From: an uncultured Aquimarina sp.
Lineage (GTDB): Bacteria > Bacteroidota > Bacteroidia > Flavobacteriales > Flavobacteriaceae
Length of the DNA stretch: 64,000 nucleotides
Assembly (NCBI GenBank): GCA_947493495.1
Contig: CANLRN010000012.1
Location: 1-64,000, forward strand
Direction: 5' to 3'
The position numbers were made by a program, and so were the translations under genes. The notes below the pieces were generated by a model. It ran no database searches, was not told the origin of the DNA, and saw only the letters and a program-made list of their open reading frames with translations. The stretch's first letter is position 1, and each line of letters starts with the position of its first letter. Below, piece after piece: positions 25,546 through 35,215 of the stretch.

Positions 25546-27006
25546 TTATTTAAGTTGGAATTCGGGGATGGTTATAAGAAAACGAATTAATTGATACATT
25601 TGCCTTGGAACAGTATTAAAGTTTAAATCCCAAGTTCCGTCTTCAAAATAATTTTCAGGCACCTGATCTTTAAAAATTTCCAAAGCTTGATTATATTCTG
25701 TAGTACTTGTGAGTTCTTTTGCCATAAAGTTATCTACAATAGATTTTGAAACTAATTCTACGTCATTAGAATTACCTCCCATAATATTTAAGGCAACTGC
25801 TCTATATTGCTCTTCATTATGTCTCCAAGCTCTCCATAAATACCAATTGATTAAATCCCATCTTGTGGTTAGTGTACTAGAGTCTATCCAATCTTTATCA
25901 CCTTGCCAACCAGCTACATCAATCGGGCTTAATAATTCTTGGCCTAATTCGTTACATCCACTACGAATTTTGTTGTTAAACTCAAAATCTACAGGCAATT
26001 CTATATTTAAATCCTTGAAAAAAGAGATTTGCACATCAGCTGGACTTTTGATAATAACACCTTGACTTTTTTCATCAAAGAAATGCTCGCTTTTAAATAA
26101 TTGTCTAAGTACAGGGTCGATTTCAAAATTAGCATCCACAAATGTCTGAGCCATCTCATTTACGATGTCGTCATTTATAGTAGGGCTCACAAAATAACGG
26201 TATAACTTATTGCATATGAATTCAGCGATTTGGTTAGGTTTGTTCTCAAAAAGAATATCAATCACATCATTATAATCCCAATTTCCTGTTTGTCCAAAAA
26301 TGGTTTTGGGCTCATTGTCAAATTTATTTTGATCAAATGTTACAGGTCCCCATCGTTGTTCTCTTTTATTCCAGCCAGTAAGTGCTCTAGAAGTTTCGGT
26401 AATGTCATTCTGAGTATATCCATTGTCTACTCCTAGTGTAAAGAGTTCATATAATTCTCGGGCATAATTTTCATTAGGTCGATTTTTATTGTTTTGAAAA
26501 CCATTAAGATAAAACAACATTGCAGAACTAAGACCTATGTCTGTAGTAAAGTCCTTAAAATTGCCAATAGCATGTAATTGTAGCAAATTATAATACTGAA
26601 ACATATAAGAAGGACTGTTATAGACTTGAGTTTCTGTTACAAAATGATTACTCCAAAATAAGGTAAGCCGATCTCTAAGGTTGTTCTGAAACATATCAGC
26701 AACCATCTGATTTTTCCAATCTCTTCTGTATATAAAAGGGTTATTTGGTGTGGCATCAAAATCATCCTTAACCCAAAATCCCCATGCAGGAGCAGGAGTA
26801 GGATTCATATTTATGGCTTCGTCTACTAAGTTGTCAATTAGATCAGAAGGGCTCTGATTTAGAGCATTAGTTGCCATTTCTGGAGATGCTCCAAAACCAA
26901 TTCTTCTGTATAAATGATTAACTTTCTGTCTATTCCATGGATTTGAATTAGACGGGGAATAGACATTTAACGAAGCAACATTACAAGTAGTATTTGTTGT
27001 CATCAT
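25546..27006 (-). CDS. DUF1800 protein, copy B
   Basis: 486 residues with VNHLYRRIGFGAS, LTLFWSNHFVTETQVYNS, PNENYARELYELFTLG, YTQNDITETSRALTGW and VAGWQGDKDWIDSSTL. It is a paralog of the copies at 22287 and 29096 and is followed after 7 bp by DUF1501 copy B. All three copies end in PEFQLK or PEFHLK, a conserved C-terminus suggesting the tail is functional. No signal peptide is seen. Confidence 0.88.
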   Translation of the reverse strand: MMTTNTTCNVASLNVYSPSNSNPWNRQKVNHLYRRIGFGASPEMATNALNQSPSDLIDNLVDEAINMNPTPAPAWGFWVKDDFDATPNNPFIYRRDWKNQMVADMFQNNLRDRLTLFWSNHFVTETQVYNSPSYMFQYYNLLQLHAIGNFKDFTTDIGLSSAMLFYLNGFQNNKNRPNENYARELYELFTLGVDNGYTQNDITETSRALTGWNKREQRWGPVTFDQNKFDNEPKTIFGQTGNWDYNDVIDILFENKPNQIAEFICNKLYRYFVSPTINDDIVNEMAQTFVDANFEIDPVLRQLFKSEHFFDEKSQGVIIKSPADVQISFFKDLNIELPVDFEFNNKIRSGCNELGQELLSPIDVAGWQGDKDWIDSSTLTTRWDLINWYLWRAWRHNEEQYRAVALNIMGGNSNDVELVSKSIVDNFMAKELTSTTEYNQALEIFKDQVPENYFEDGTWDLNFNTVPRQMYQLIRFLITIPEFQLK

Positions 27007-27456
27007 AAGATTTGAGTTTGTATCAGTTAATGTTTATTTCTCTAAGCAGGAAACGTATTTAATTGGTTATTAGTGCTTTGTTAAGAAATGTTTAGTCTTT
27101 ATTATGAAAACTTTTAATTTTGTTTAGTCAATAATTTTGTTTCAGTTGTAAACAATGGATTTTAAATATAGATGATTCTATTGAATTACGTTAAAACCGT
27201 ATAGTATTCGTTGAGGATTGAATATAATTCGCTAGATTTTATATTTTTTCTGAACTAAAACCTCTAATATCTTATTTAGATCTCAGTTATATATATCTGA
27301 TATGTAGGTTTAATCAGACATGAGTTAAGTTTTGTAGTATCCTTGACTTCGTCTATACAAGGTTTTTTTGATAACACTTTTTTAAACCCATATTCATAAG
27401 TATTGTTTCGTTGATATATGTTCGCAAAAACACTCTAGTGAGTTATTTAATTCTTC
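27007..27456. other. 450-bp gene-free stretch between DUF1800/DUF1501 pairs B and C
   Basis: AT-rich, no ORF. A short CCTTG/CAAGG stem followed by seven Ts lies near 27340-27370 on the plus strand, but no plus-strand gene ends there. It presumably holds the promoter of pair B. No TANNTTTG box was identified. Confidence 0.5.
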
Positions 27457-29088
27457 TTAAGAAATAAGTAAATGACTACTAAAATCACTTTGGTTAGTTT
27501 CTATCCGATATACATATTGCCCAGTGCTTAGTCTAGTATTAGCAGCTTCTTTTACATTAATAATATGCCTACCTTCTAATAGCATTTCATTTCTAAGGGT
27601 AGCTACTTTTTGACCAATAATATTATATAAAACGATATCTACGTGTGTCGTTTCTGGATTCTCTATAGTGATAAAAGTTTGATTATCAGAATAGGTGACT
27701 GTATGAGCAAATGAAGCTCCTTCTATTGGAGTTGATGTAGATCCATCACAGCTAAAACCAAGATCTAGAGATTCGAATTCTGCACCTAAAAGTGCTTTAT
27801 TAACCACTTCTTGGTCTATACATAGCCATTCTTTCATCACAGTAGAATAGAGCTGTCTAAAATCATTAGTGTTGGATACATTTCCTCCTCTAGTTAAATC
27901 AGATAAATCAGGATGTTCTCCAATAAATCCATTTCCATTAAGACCAGTACCAAAAAAGAGTACAGGTGCAGCCGTACCATGATCAGTTCCCAGAGATCCG
28001 TTTTCTGAAAATCTTCTCCCGAATTCGGAGATCGTCATCGTTAATACCTTATCATCCCATCCAGAGGCTTGTAAATCAGCATAAAAATTACTGATCCCTT
28101 CAGAAAGAGAATTTAATAAGCTTTGATGCCTTTGTATCTGATTGTTATGCGTATCGAAACCACCTAAGGTGACCATAAATACTTTGGTTCCTAAATTTCC
28201 TTTTATAAGACGTGCAATAATACGTAATTGTCTAGCAAAATTATCATCTTCTAGGTACCCTCCAAAATCTGTAGATCTATTAAAGGCATCAGAGATTGCT
28301 TCTGCATAATTATAGGTAACATTTGTAGATTCTCTTAGAAACTTTAGTTTGTCACCATAGGTACAATCTGGTAGCATGTTTAAGTCATAAAAATTCTGAT
28401 TTTCTATGATTTGTTCTAATCTAGCTGGATCAGAGATAGCGAATGAAAAATCATTGCCTGGTCCTCTAAAAATTAAATTCCCCAAGCTTCCAATCTGTAT
28501 AGATGGGGGACTTGGTGGCGGATCAAAGATATAATCAGGATATAGATCTTGGAAATAACGCCCCATAAACCCAGACCGTTCTTCTTCTACTAGATTGGTA
28601 TTTGCCCATATATCAGTACCTCTAAAATGAGATAATGTTTGATCTTCATACCCAACACCATGAGCCACTTTCATCTGACCATCACCCCATAAATTTTCTA
28701 ATTTATTCATAGGTTTAGGCATAGCAAATTCATTTTCCTGTAGATTGATAAACTCACTAGGAGGTATTTTGATAAGAGGTCTAGCATTTGCATAGACATC
28801 ATAGTCATATACAGGAATAATAGTGTTAAACCCATCATTACCCCCTCCTAATCTACAAATAATAAGAATATTGTCGTTTTCAGTTTGACTTAATGCCATT
28901 GACAGAGGAGAGGGACGTGAAACAGTTAGATTAGTATTGGCTAACATCATAGATCCTCCTCCTACAAGGCCTAATGCTTGTAAGAAAGACCTACGATTCC
29001 ATTTTTTATGCTCATCTGGATTACAACTACTGTCTTCTTTAGTATTTTTTTTCGATTTTGTATTTCTGGAATGATTAGTATCACACAT
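27457..29088 (-). CDS. DUF1501 protein, copy C, Tat-type start and T9SS-type end
   Basis: 543 residues. It begins MCDTNHSRNT, then NRRSFLQALGLVGGGSMMLANT (Tat type). The body has ILIICRLGGGNDGFNTIIPV, LSHFRGTDIWAN, GGFDTHNNQ, SEFGRRFSEN and GTDHGTAAPVLFFG. The T9SS-type tail (VDIVLYNIIGQKVATLR, RLSTGQYVYRIETNQ) occupies the last 75 residues. It follows DUF1800 copy C by 7 bp. Confidence 0.88.
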   Translation of the reverse strand: MCDTNHSRNTKSKKNTKEDSSCNPDEHKKWNRRSFLQALGLVGGGSMMLANTNLTVSRPSPLSMALSQTENDNILIICRLGGGNDGFNTIIPVYDYDVYANARPLIKIPPSEFINLQENEFAMPKPMNKLENLWGDGQMKVAHGVGYEDQTLSHFRGTDIWANTNLVEEERSGFMGRYFQDLYPDYIFDPPPSPPSIQIGSLGNLIFRGPGNDFSFAISDPARLEQIIENQNFYDLNMLPDCTYGDKLKFLRESTNVTYNYAEAISDAFNRSTDFGGYLEDDNFARQLRIIARLIKGNLGTKVFMVTLGGFDTHNNQIQRHQSLLNSLSEGISNFYADLQASGWDDKVLTMTISEFGRRFSENGSLGTDHGTAAPVLFFGTGLNGNGFIGEHPDLSDLTRGGNVSNTNDFRQLYSTVMKEWLCIDQEVVNKALLGAEFESLDLGFSCDGSTSTPIEGASFAHTVTYSDNQTFITIENPETTHVDIVLYNIIGQKVATLRNEMLLEGRHIINVKEAANTRLSTGQYVYRIETNQSDFSSHLLIS

Positions 29089-29095
29089 AAGCTTA

Positions 29096-30631
29096 TTATT
29101 TTAAATGAAATTCAGGGACTTCGGCAATATGAAAAAGAAGAGAAAAAAACTGATTAGGAACACCATCCAAGTCTAATGTCCATAAATTTGGGGCAGTAGC
29201 TCCTGGTTCATAATAATTATCGGGGTATATATCTCCTTTAAATATGCCTAAAGCTTCATTGAATAATGTTTGATCTTGTAATCCTCTAGGTAAAAAGTAA
29301 TCAAGAATAGCTTTTACAACGACTTCTACTTGCTCGCCTTGTAGGCTATTATCTATAAAGCCATCAGCTGAAGTGCCAATAGGTAACCCTAGAATAAAAT
29401 CTCTAAATTGAGATTGGTCTTGTTGCCAAGCTATATTTACTATAAAACGGATACCATCCCATCTTCCCAGCAATAAGTCTGGACTAATCCAATTTTCATC
29501 ACCTTGCCAACCTTCTACATCTATTGGATTTAGCAAATCTTGTTCTAAGATTCGCATCATATTTCTAAAAAAATCTATATGATCAATATCGGGTAGTGTG
29601 GTGAATTGTATTTCATTAAAAAAAGAAATTATTAAATCAGCTGGACTCTTTATCACTGGACCTATTGCTTCCTGATCAAAAAAATGTTCACTTTTAAAAA
29701 GCTGACGGAGTACAGGCACAATTTCAAAATTATTATCGATAAAAGTTTGCGCCATTTGCGCTACAATAGCTTCATTACAGCTGGGACTTACAAAATAAGT
29801 ATACAATTTGCCACAGATAAAATTGGCCATCAGCGTTTGACGTTGTGTAAAAAGAATATCAATCACTTCATCATATCCCCAGTTTCCGGTTTGCCCAAAA
29901 ATTGTTTTGGTCTCGTTACTAAACTGCGCAGGGTTAAAGATGATTGGTCCCCAAGTAATATCATTAGTATCTACCCAACCTGTAATTGCTTTTGCAGTTT
30001 CTATGATATCGTTTTCATCATATCCGTTATCTACTCCAAGAGTAAATAACTCATACAATTCGCGGGCATAATTTTCATTGGGTCTATCTTTGGTGTTTTC
30101 ATCTCCATTAAGATATACTAGCATTGGTGGAGAGATACCTATATCATATACAAATTGTCTAAAATTACCTAAAGCATGCAATTGCAACAGGTTATAATAT
30201 TGATATTGATACGCAGGACTTCTATATACAAGGTCTTCTGTAACAAAATGATTGCTCCAGAAGAGGGTTAAACGATCTCTAACTCCATTCTGCAGAAAGT
30301 CAGTAATCATCTGTTTTTTTCCTTCTCTTCGATAAAAATTGAGTGTATTTTCTTCATTAGCCATTTGTACAGCATCAAACTGGTCTCTGTCCCAAAAAGC
30401 CCATATGGGTGCTTCAGTAGGAACTAGAGAAATAGCTTGATCAATTAATGAATCAACAAGTGCAGAGGGATTATTTTGATTAAGTGCATCAATAACTTCT
30501 GCTTTAGTGGCTCCAAATGCTATTCTACGATATAAATGATTTATTTTACTTACACTCCAAGGATTTTCTGTAGTAGGAGTGTACACGTCTAGAGATGCTA
30601 AGTTACACGAAGTATCAGAGATCATAGGCAT
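29096..30631 (-). CDS. DUF1800 protein, copy C
   Basis: 511 residues, slightly longer than copies A and B because of an insertion near residue 420 (GLPIGTSADGFIDNSLQGEQ). Conserved parts: INHLYRRIAFGATK, LTLFWSNHFVTEDLVY, PNENYARELYELFTLG, YDENDIIETAKAITGW and VEGWQGDENWISPDLL. It is first gene of the outermost pair. Upstream is the divergent LD-carboxypeptidase with 180 bp between. Confidence 0.88.
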   Translation of the reverse strand: MPMISDTSCNLASLDVYTPTTENPWSVSKINHLYRRIAFGATKAEVIDALNQNNPSALVDSLIDQAISLVPTEAPIWAFWDRDQFDAVQMANEENTLNFYRREGKKQMITDFLQNGVRDRLTLFWSNHFVTEDLVYRSPAYQYQYYNLLQLHALGNFRQFVYDIGISPPMLVYLNGDENTKDRPNENYARELYELFTLGVDNGYDENDIIETAKAITGWVDTNDITWGPIIFNPAQFSNETKTIFGQTGNWGYDEVIDILFTQRQTLMANFICGKLYTYFVSPSCNEAIVAQMAQTFIDNNFEIVPVLRQLFKSEHFFDQEAIGPVIKSPADLIISFFNEIQFTTLPDIDHIDFFRNMMRILEQDLLNPIDVEGWQGDENWISPDLLLGRWDGIRFIVNIAWQQDQSQFRDFILGLPIGTSADGFIDNSLQGEQVEVVVKAILDYFLPRGLQDQTLFNEALGIFKGDIYPDNYYEPGATAPNLWTLDLDGVPNQFFSLLFHIAEVPEFHLK

Positions 30632-30813
30632 ATAGGTTTGATTAGTACTGTATTTGGGAACAATTTTTCACTAAATATAATACTTTATAACGAAAGTATT
30701 TGTTAATTAGTGTCTATAAATGCAAATTTTAAGAAAAATACGTAAGAAAAATCTTATTTTTCCCCAGAATTTGTGATAGTATGTAACAATCAAATTATAA
30801 AACTATAATCATA

Positions 30814-31710
30814 ATGATTATTCCTGAATTTATTGATAAAGGAGATAAAATAGCCATCTTAAGTACGGCTAGAAAAATTACATCAAAAGAAATATTCCCT
30901 TCTTTAGAAATTATTGAGACTTGGGAGTTGATACCAGTAATCGGTAATACAATTGATCTTGAAGAACACCAATTTGCGGGGAGTGATCAAGAAAGAGCAG
31001 AAGATTTTCAGCGTGCAATAGATAACCCGCAAATCAAAGCCATTTGGTGTGCACGGGGAGGATACGGTACAGTAAGAATCATTGATCAGATCGATTTTTC
31101 TAATTTTGTAAAACAACCAAAATGGATCATAGGCTACTCTGATATCACCGTATTACACACTCATCTTCATACAATGGGTATTGCTAGTTTACATGCGCCA
31201 ATGCCTATTGATATGCATAATGGGACAAAAGAATCGATCAAATCTTTAAAAAATGTATTATTTGGATATCAAAGTAAATATACAATCACTCCTCATAAGA
31301 AGAATCGATTAGGCTTCTGTATAGGACAGTTGATAGGAGGAAACTTATCCATTTTGTATTCGTTATGTGGATCGAGATCAGCATTAGATACTAAGGGTAA
31401 AATTTTGTGTATAGAAGACTTGGATGAATACTTGTATCATATTGATAGGATGCTACAGAATTTAAAACGAAATGGTTATTTTGATCAATTAGCAGGATTA
31501 ATTATTGGAGGTATGACAAAAATGCATGATAATACGATCCCTTTTGGTAAAAAAGTAAAAGATATTGTCTTAGATACAATACAAACGTATGACTTCCCGG
31601 TAGTTTTTGATTTTCCTATGGGGCATATAAAAGATAATCGAGCTTTAATTTTGGGTGCAGAAATATCTCTAGAAATAACCAAAACTAATGTAACTTTATC
31701 TTATATATAA
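30814..31710 (+). CDS. LD-carboxypeptidase (S66 family, LdcA/MccF-like)
   Basis: 298 residues. S66 landmarks: IWCARGGYGTVRIID (glycine-rich oxyanion region), the nucleophile Ser109 in IIGYSDITVLH, a Glu in CIEDLDEYLYHIDRM and a late MGH histidine. The family cuts the L-D bond that removes the terminal D-Ala from murein tetrapeptides during recycling; some members hydrolyse microcin C. With no signal peptide, a cytosolic recycling role is likely. The YraN gene follows after 1 bp. Confidence 0.92.
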   Translation: MIIPEFIDKGDKIAILSTARKITSKEIFPSLEIIETWELIPVIGNTIDLEEHQFAGSDQERAEDFQRAIDNPQIKAIWCARGGYGTVRIIDQIDFSNFVKQPKWIIGYSDITVLHTHLHTMGIASLHAPMPIDMHNGTKESIKSLKNVLFGYQSKYTITPHKKNRLGFCIGQLIGGNLSILYSLCGSRSALDTKGKILCIEDLDEYLYHIDRMLQNLKRNGYFDQLAGLIIGGMTKMHDNTIPFGKKVKDIVLDTIQTYDFPVVFDFPMGHIKDNRALILGAEISLEITKTNVTLSYI

Positions 31711-31711
31711 T

Positions 31712-32071
31712 ATGGCAGAGCATAATGTACTTGGTAAAGAAGGAGAACGCCTAGCAGTAAACTTTTTGGAAAAAGAAGGGTATGACATCTTAGAAAAGAA
31801 TTATAGATATCTAAAAGCTGAAATTGATATCATAGCTCAAAAAAACACTACTATAGTGGTTGTAGAAGTGAAAACTCGCAGCACTCCAGATTTTGGGAAT
31901 CCTCAAGATTTTGTGAAACCTAAACAAATACAGCTATTAGTCAAAGCCATTGATCAGTACGTAATAGAAAATGACCTAGATGTAGAAGTGAGATTTGATA
32001 TCATTGCTATTATAAAAAATAAATCAGGGACAAGAATCGAACATCTAGAAAATGCATTTTATCATTTTTAA
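31712..32071 (+). CDS. YraN family (UPF0102) nuclease-fold protein
   Basis: 119 residues, the usual length. The pattern LGKEGERLAVNFLEKEGYDILEKNYRY, then AEIDIIAQKNTTIVVVEVKTRS carries the E-xD-ExK arrangement of the restriction-endonuclease-like fold. The ending VRFDIIAI is typical. Exact function is unsettled in the literature I know; a role in DNA processing is suspected. It is translated directly after the LD-carboxypeptidase. Downstream it is convergent with the methyltransferase, 11 bp apart. Confidence 0.92.
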   Translation: MAEHNVLGKEGERLAVNFLEKEGYDILEKNYRYLKAEIDIIAQKNTTIVVVEVKTRSTPDFGNPQDFVKPKQIQLLVKAIDQYVIENDLDVEVRFDIIAIIKNKSGTRIEHLENAFYHF

Positions 32072-32082
32072 ATGGTTATCAT

Positions 32083-32685
32083 TTATTCTGACTTTATAAA
32101 TATTCCAAATAATTCTTGATTTGTTCTTGGGGTAATAGAGTTGTAACATTTTTCAAAACGATGTACCTCGAAATGCGGGCTTAGATAGGAGAGATATAAG
32201 GTTCGATCACCTCCAAATGGGCGTTTCTCCATATCTCCTTTAAGCGGTATATCAAACCATAAACCTACCAGTTTTCCTTTAGGTTTTAGTAGCGCGTGCA
32301 TTTGTTTTGCATACCTGCTTCGGTTTTCTGAAGTGGGGATGAAAGAACAAAAGAAAGTTTGCTCTAGAATTAAATCATAAGTCCCCTGATGTTTAAAAAA
32401 ATCTCCTTCGATTAATTGCTTTTCTGGGAAACCTGGATTACGATCTCGAAATGCTTGTAAAGGGATTTTAGAAATATCTAATACAGTCACATTCTCGAAT
32501 CCTTTATTCCATAGATATTCTGCTTCGTATGCATTGCCCGCACCAGGAATCAGAATAGCACAATTCTTACCTTCTAATTGATCAATATACGTTTGTAATG
32601 GGATCGATGGATATCCAATATCCCAGCCTGTTTTTTCTTCTTGATACCGCTGTGTCCAGTATGTTTGTTGTTCAGTATTTTGCAT
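32083..32685 (-). CDS. SAM-dependent methyltransferase, TPMT family
   Basis: 200 residues. Opens YWTQRYQEEKTGWDIGYPSIPL, a TPMT-family signature, then the SAM-binding motif AILIPGAGNAYEAEYLW, DISKIPLQAF, IEGDFFKHQGTYDLILEQTFFCSF and LLKPKGKLVGLWF. The family methylates thiols, halides or chalcogen oxyanions; the substrate is unknown. It follows bshB1 after 5 bp, and thiol metabolism next door makes thiol methylation plausible, but this is inference. Confidence 0.88.
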   Translation of the reverse strand: MQNTEQQTYWTQRYQEEKTGWDIGYPSIPLQTYIDQLEGKNCAILIPGAGNAYEAEYLWNKGFENVTVLDISKIPLQAFRDRNPGFPEKQLIEGDFFKHQGTYDLILEQTFFCSFIPTSENRSRYAKQMHALLKPKGKLVGLWFDIPLKGDMEKRPFGGDRTLYLSYLSPHFEVHRFEKCYNSITPRTNQELFGIFIKSE

Positions 32686-32690
32686 ATAAA

Positions 32691-33407
32691 TTATATTAGA
32701 TCAAAAATAGAATCTACTCCTATATAACGCTCAGTTGTATAAGCTTCAGCGTATTGTATATTAGCCACTCTTCCTAGATCATACGCTTTGAACCGAATAC
32801 TCTCCTTATAAATCTCACTAGAGATAGGGATCTCTGGTTCGCTACTAGATGGATCATAAAATTGTGAGCGATATGCCAAGATACTTTTCATTTTAGTATC
32901 CATATACTCACTAATATCTACAATAAAATCAGGAGGGATATCATACCATTGTATGTAATGATATACTTGTTTTGGTCTCCAGGCTTCTTGTTTTCTTTTA
33001 TCTACTGTTGTTATTATTTTTTGTAAGCCTGATAAGAAACAAGAATCATTTGCTAATTTACTTCCTTTTCCGTGATCTACATGGCGATCGTACACTGCAT
33101 TACATAGTACAATTTCTGGTCTATATTTTCGGATAATTTGTATGACTGCTAGTTGGTGTTCTTCATCATTGACAAAAAACCCATCTCTGAATCCTAGATT
33201 CTCGCGAACACTCACGTTTAATATTTCTGCCGCTTTTTCTGCTTCGGCATCTCTTATTTCTGGAGTTCCTCTAGTACCTAATTCTCCTCTGGTAAGATCG
33301 AGTATTCCTACTTTTTTTCCATTGGCAACTTCTTTAGCAATCGTACCTCCACAGGCTAATTCTACATCATCTGGGTGTGCTCCTATCGCTAATATATCTA
33401 ATTTCAT
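32691..33407 (-). CDS. bshB1: Bacillithiol biosynthesis deacetylase BshB1
   Basis: 238 residues. The metal motif AIGAHPDDVELACGGT (His11, Asp13, Asp14) and the family-specific GELGTRGTPEIRDAEAEKAAEILN, VLCNAVYDRHVDHGKGS (second His motif) and FIVDISEYMDTK match Bacteroidota BshB1. The enzyme removes acetate from GlcNAc-malate in bacillithiol synthesis. bshA and bshC are not in the window, so the pathway is scattered. It is the first gene of a short unit with the TPMT-like gene. Confidence 0.93.
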   Translation of the reverse strand: MKLDILAIGAHPDDVELACGGTIAKEVANGKKVGILDLTRGELGTRGTPEIRDAEAEKAAEILNVSVRENLGFRDGFFVNDEEHQLAVIQIIRKYRPEIVLCNAVYDRHVDHGKGSKLANDSCFLSGLQKIITTVDKRKQEAWRPKQVYHYIQWYDIPPDFIVDISEYMDTKMKSILAYRSQFYDPSSSEPEIPISSEIYKESIRFKAYDLGRVANIQYAEAYTTERYIGVDSIFDLI

Positions 33408-33449
33408 GTGTTATTTATTTTTATAAGAATAGTATTGCATAATAAGGGT

Positions 33450-34094
33450 CTAGATTTTATCAAGCTGATCTTTAAAGTAGTTTTTCCAGCTTGTAGTTAG
33501 TCGTTCTGTTTTAAGCGCTTTTTCTAATAATGATTTGTTATTTTTATCAAATAGGTATAGCTCCGTAATTTGATCAATAGTAATACTGTTTTTTTCTTTA
33601 TATGTCATTGTTACTTTATCTCCAGCTGTTATTATCCCTTCTTTTAATACTCCAAAATAAAAACCTGTTTTTCTACTATCTAAGAAAAATTTAACCCATT
33701 GCGCATTACCTATTTTCATTCCTAATTTATAACAAGGAAATCTAGGTTGCAATGCTTCTAGCTCTACTGATCCAATTGCAAAACGATCTCCCACGTGAAT
33801 TTCTGTTTCGAACATACCTCCGCTAATATTTAGATTCTCTCCAAAATATCCCCATGGTAATTCTGTAACCCCTATTTTTTCTTTCCAGAACTTGTAATAT
33901 TCAGAAGCATATAGACTTATGGGGCGTGTAAGACCACCGTGGAGTTTCGTGTCAGATTGTCTATCTCCTTCTATATTAGTAAAAAACACTTTTCTTGGAT
34001 TAGACACAGGTGTTTTAAAAATTGATGTACGTATCTTTTTTTGTTGCCAAATAACTTCTTTTGGCATGCCAACACTTATTGCATCTAGTTTCAT
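33450..34094 (-). CDS. MOSC domain protein (YiiM-like)
   Basis: 214 residues. Features of the YiiM/MOSC family: VFFTNIEGDRQSDTKLHGG near residue 40, YASEYYKFWKEKIG, PWGYFGENLNI and the cysteine segment LQPRFPCYKLGMKIG. MOSC proteins carry molybdenum cofactor and YiiM types reduce N-hydroxylated compounds, so an oxidoreductase role is possible. It is a stand-alone gene 42 bp upstream of bshB1 on the same strand, possibly cotranscribed. Confidence 0.88.
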   Translation of the reverse strand: MKLDAISVGMPKEVIWQQKKIRTSIFKTPVSNPRKVFFTNIEGDRQSDTKLHGGLTRPISLYASEYYKFWKEKIGVTELPWGYFGENLNISGGMFETEIHVGDRFAIGSVELEALQPRFPCYKLGMKIGNAQWVKFFLDSRKTGFYFGVLKEGIITAGDKVTMTYKEKNSITIDQITELYLFDKNNKSLLEKALKTERLTTSWKNYFKDQLDKI

Positions 34095-34253
34095 ATTACA
34101 TCTATGCTAATTGATATTCTACCCATACAGTAGCTATCTACATAATGGTTGATACTGGTTTTTTCTATTCACTGTGTTATTATAAACTTAAGATTGCCGA
34201 TAATCTGTGCTATATAAAATCTAGCGAATCTTTATTCTTTATAGCGTACAATT

Positions 34254-34616
34254 TTACAGTGGTTCTGAGATTAAGGTGAGATAGCTCATATTAAAAGCGA
34301 TGTATCCGTTAATTTTTTTCGCTCTAGGTAATGCTTCTTCATAACTCCACGCAAAATAATTATCGGTATAGTCTCCTTGTATATTCCAATAGGTTGCATC
34401 TCCTTTTATAGGGCAGTGACTTTGCCTTTTGGGTTCTTGCTCTAATTGGATTTTTATGGCTTCTTTTGGGAGATAGAATACAGGGTTATAGACACTTTTT
34501 CCCACTTCTTTTAAGATTAGAGCAGTTGTCGTTTCTGCTACGATCGTATCTTTATATTTTAAAGTCAATTTTCTATCATATTGATCAATAACGGTATAAT
34601 GTCTTTTTTCTTCCAT
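34254..34616 (-). CDS. DUF427 protein
   Basis: 120 residues. Typical DUF427 layout: short strands VVAETTTALILKE, VFYLPKEAIKI, then CPIKGDATYWNI and YFAWSYEEALPRAKKINGYIAF. The conserved CPxKG-A-Y block is characteristic. The family forms a small beta fold with unknown function. It has 160 bp before the MOSC gene and a 600-bp gene-free region upstream. Confidence 0.88.
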   Translation of the reverse strand: MEEKRHYTVIDQYDRKLTLKYKDTIVAETTTALILKEVGKSVYNPVFYLPKEAIKIQLEQEPKRQSHCPIKGDATYWNIQGDYTDNYFAWSYEEALPRAKKINGYIAFNMSYLTLISEPL

Positions 34617-35215
34617 TGATTATGTATTTAATTATTAGATAAAATTCTGTACTTGTTACACCTGGATGCGACCGTCCAAAAAGTAATATATTTTTATCAC
34701 AATGCGCCCTGTTGGCAGTGAAAATAGGCAAAAACTGGTAATTCTATGTATCTGTTTCTAAATAATGGATAATAAATTATTTATAAGTGCTACAGACAAA
34801 GTTAACAACTTTATGTTACATCGAAATAATGTTTATGAATCCAAGATAAATAAAATTATCTGCTAAAATCAGTTGTTTTTCGCACTACGTTTCAAATAGA
34901 AACCAATAGCAACATGCTATCTATATATTTTGTTTTTCGTTAGAACTGAAAACAGTGTACTTCAGTTTTCGAAGTGCTTATTCACAAAGTTATCTCAGAT
35001 TTAACCATTGATAATGGGATAAAAAATACTTTTTATGGTAATCAGAAGAAAGTAACTTTAATTAGCACTATACAATTTATTATATAAGCACTTATTCTTT
35101 TAATTTTAGTAGTCCTACAAAAGGAAATGTCATTTTTTATGCATTCACAATTTTATATCAGGTAGGTATAATTTTATACTTAATAATAACTCTTTATAAA
35201 TCAAATCTGTATGGT
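34617..35215. other. 599-bp gene-free divergent region
   Basis: Separates the DUF427 gene (minus) and the AraC regulator (plus). No ORF, tRNA or clear repeat. It must hold both promoters, but no TANNTTTG box was recognised near the AraC start. Its length suggests the AraC gene may be under complex control. Confidence 0.5.

Noticed and set aside
25709-26065. 118-aa plus-strand ORF antisense to DUF1800 copy B
   Set aside because: Shadow of a strongly conserved gene. No start context or family match. Likewise 29684-30049, 19581-19886 and 9558-9932.
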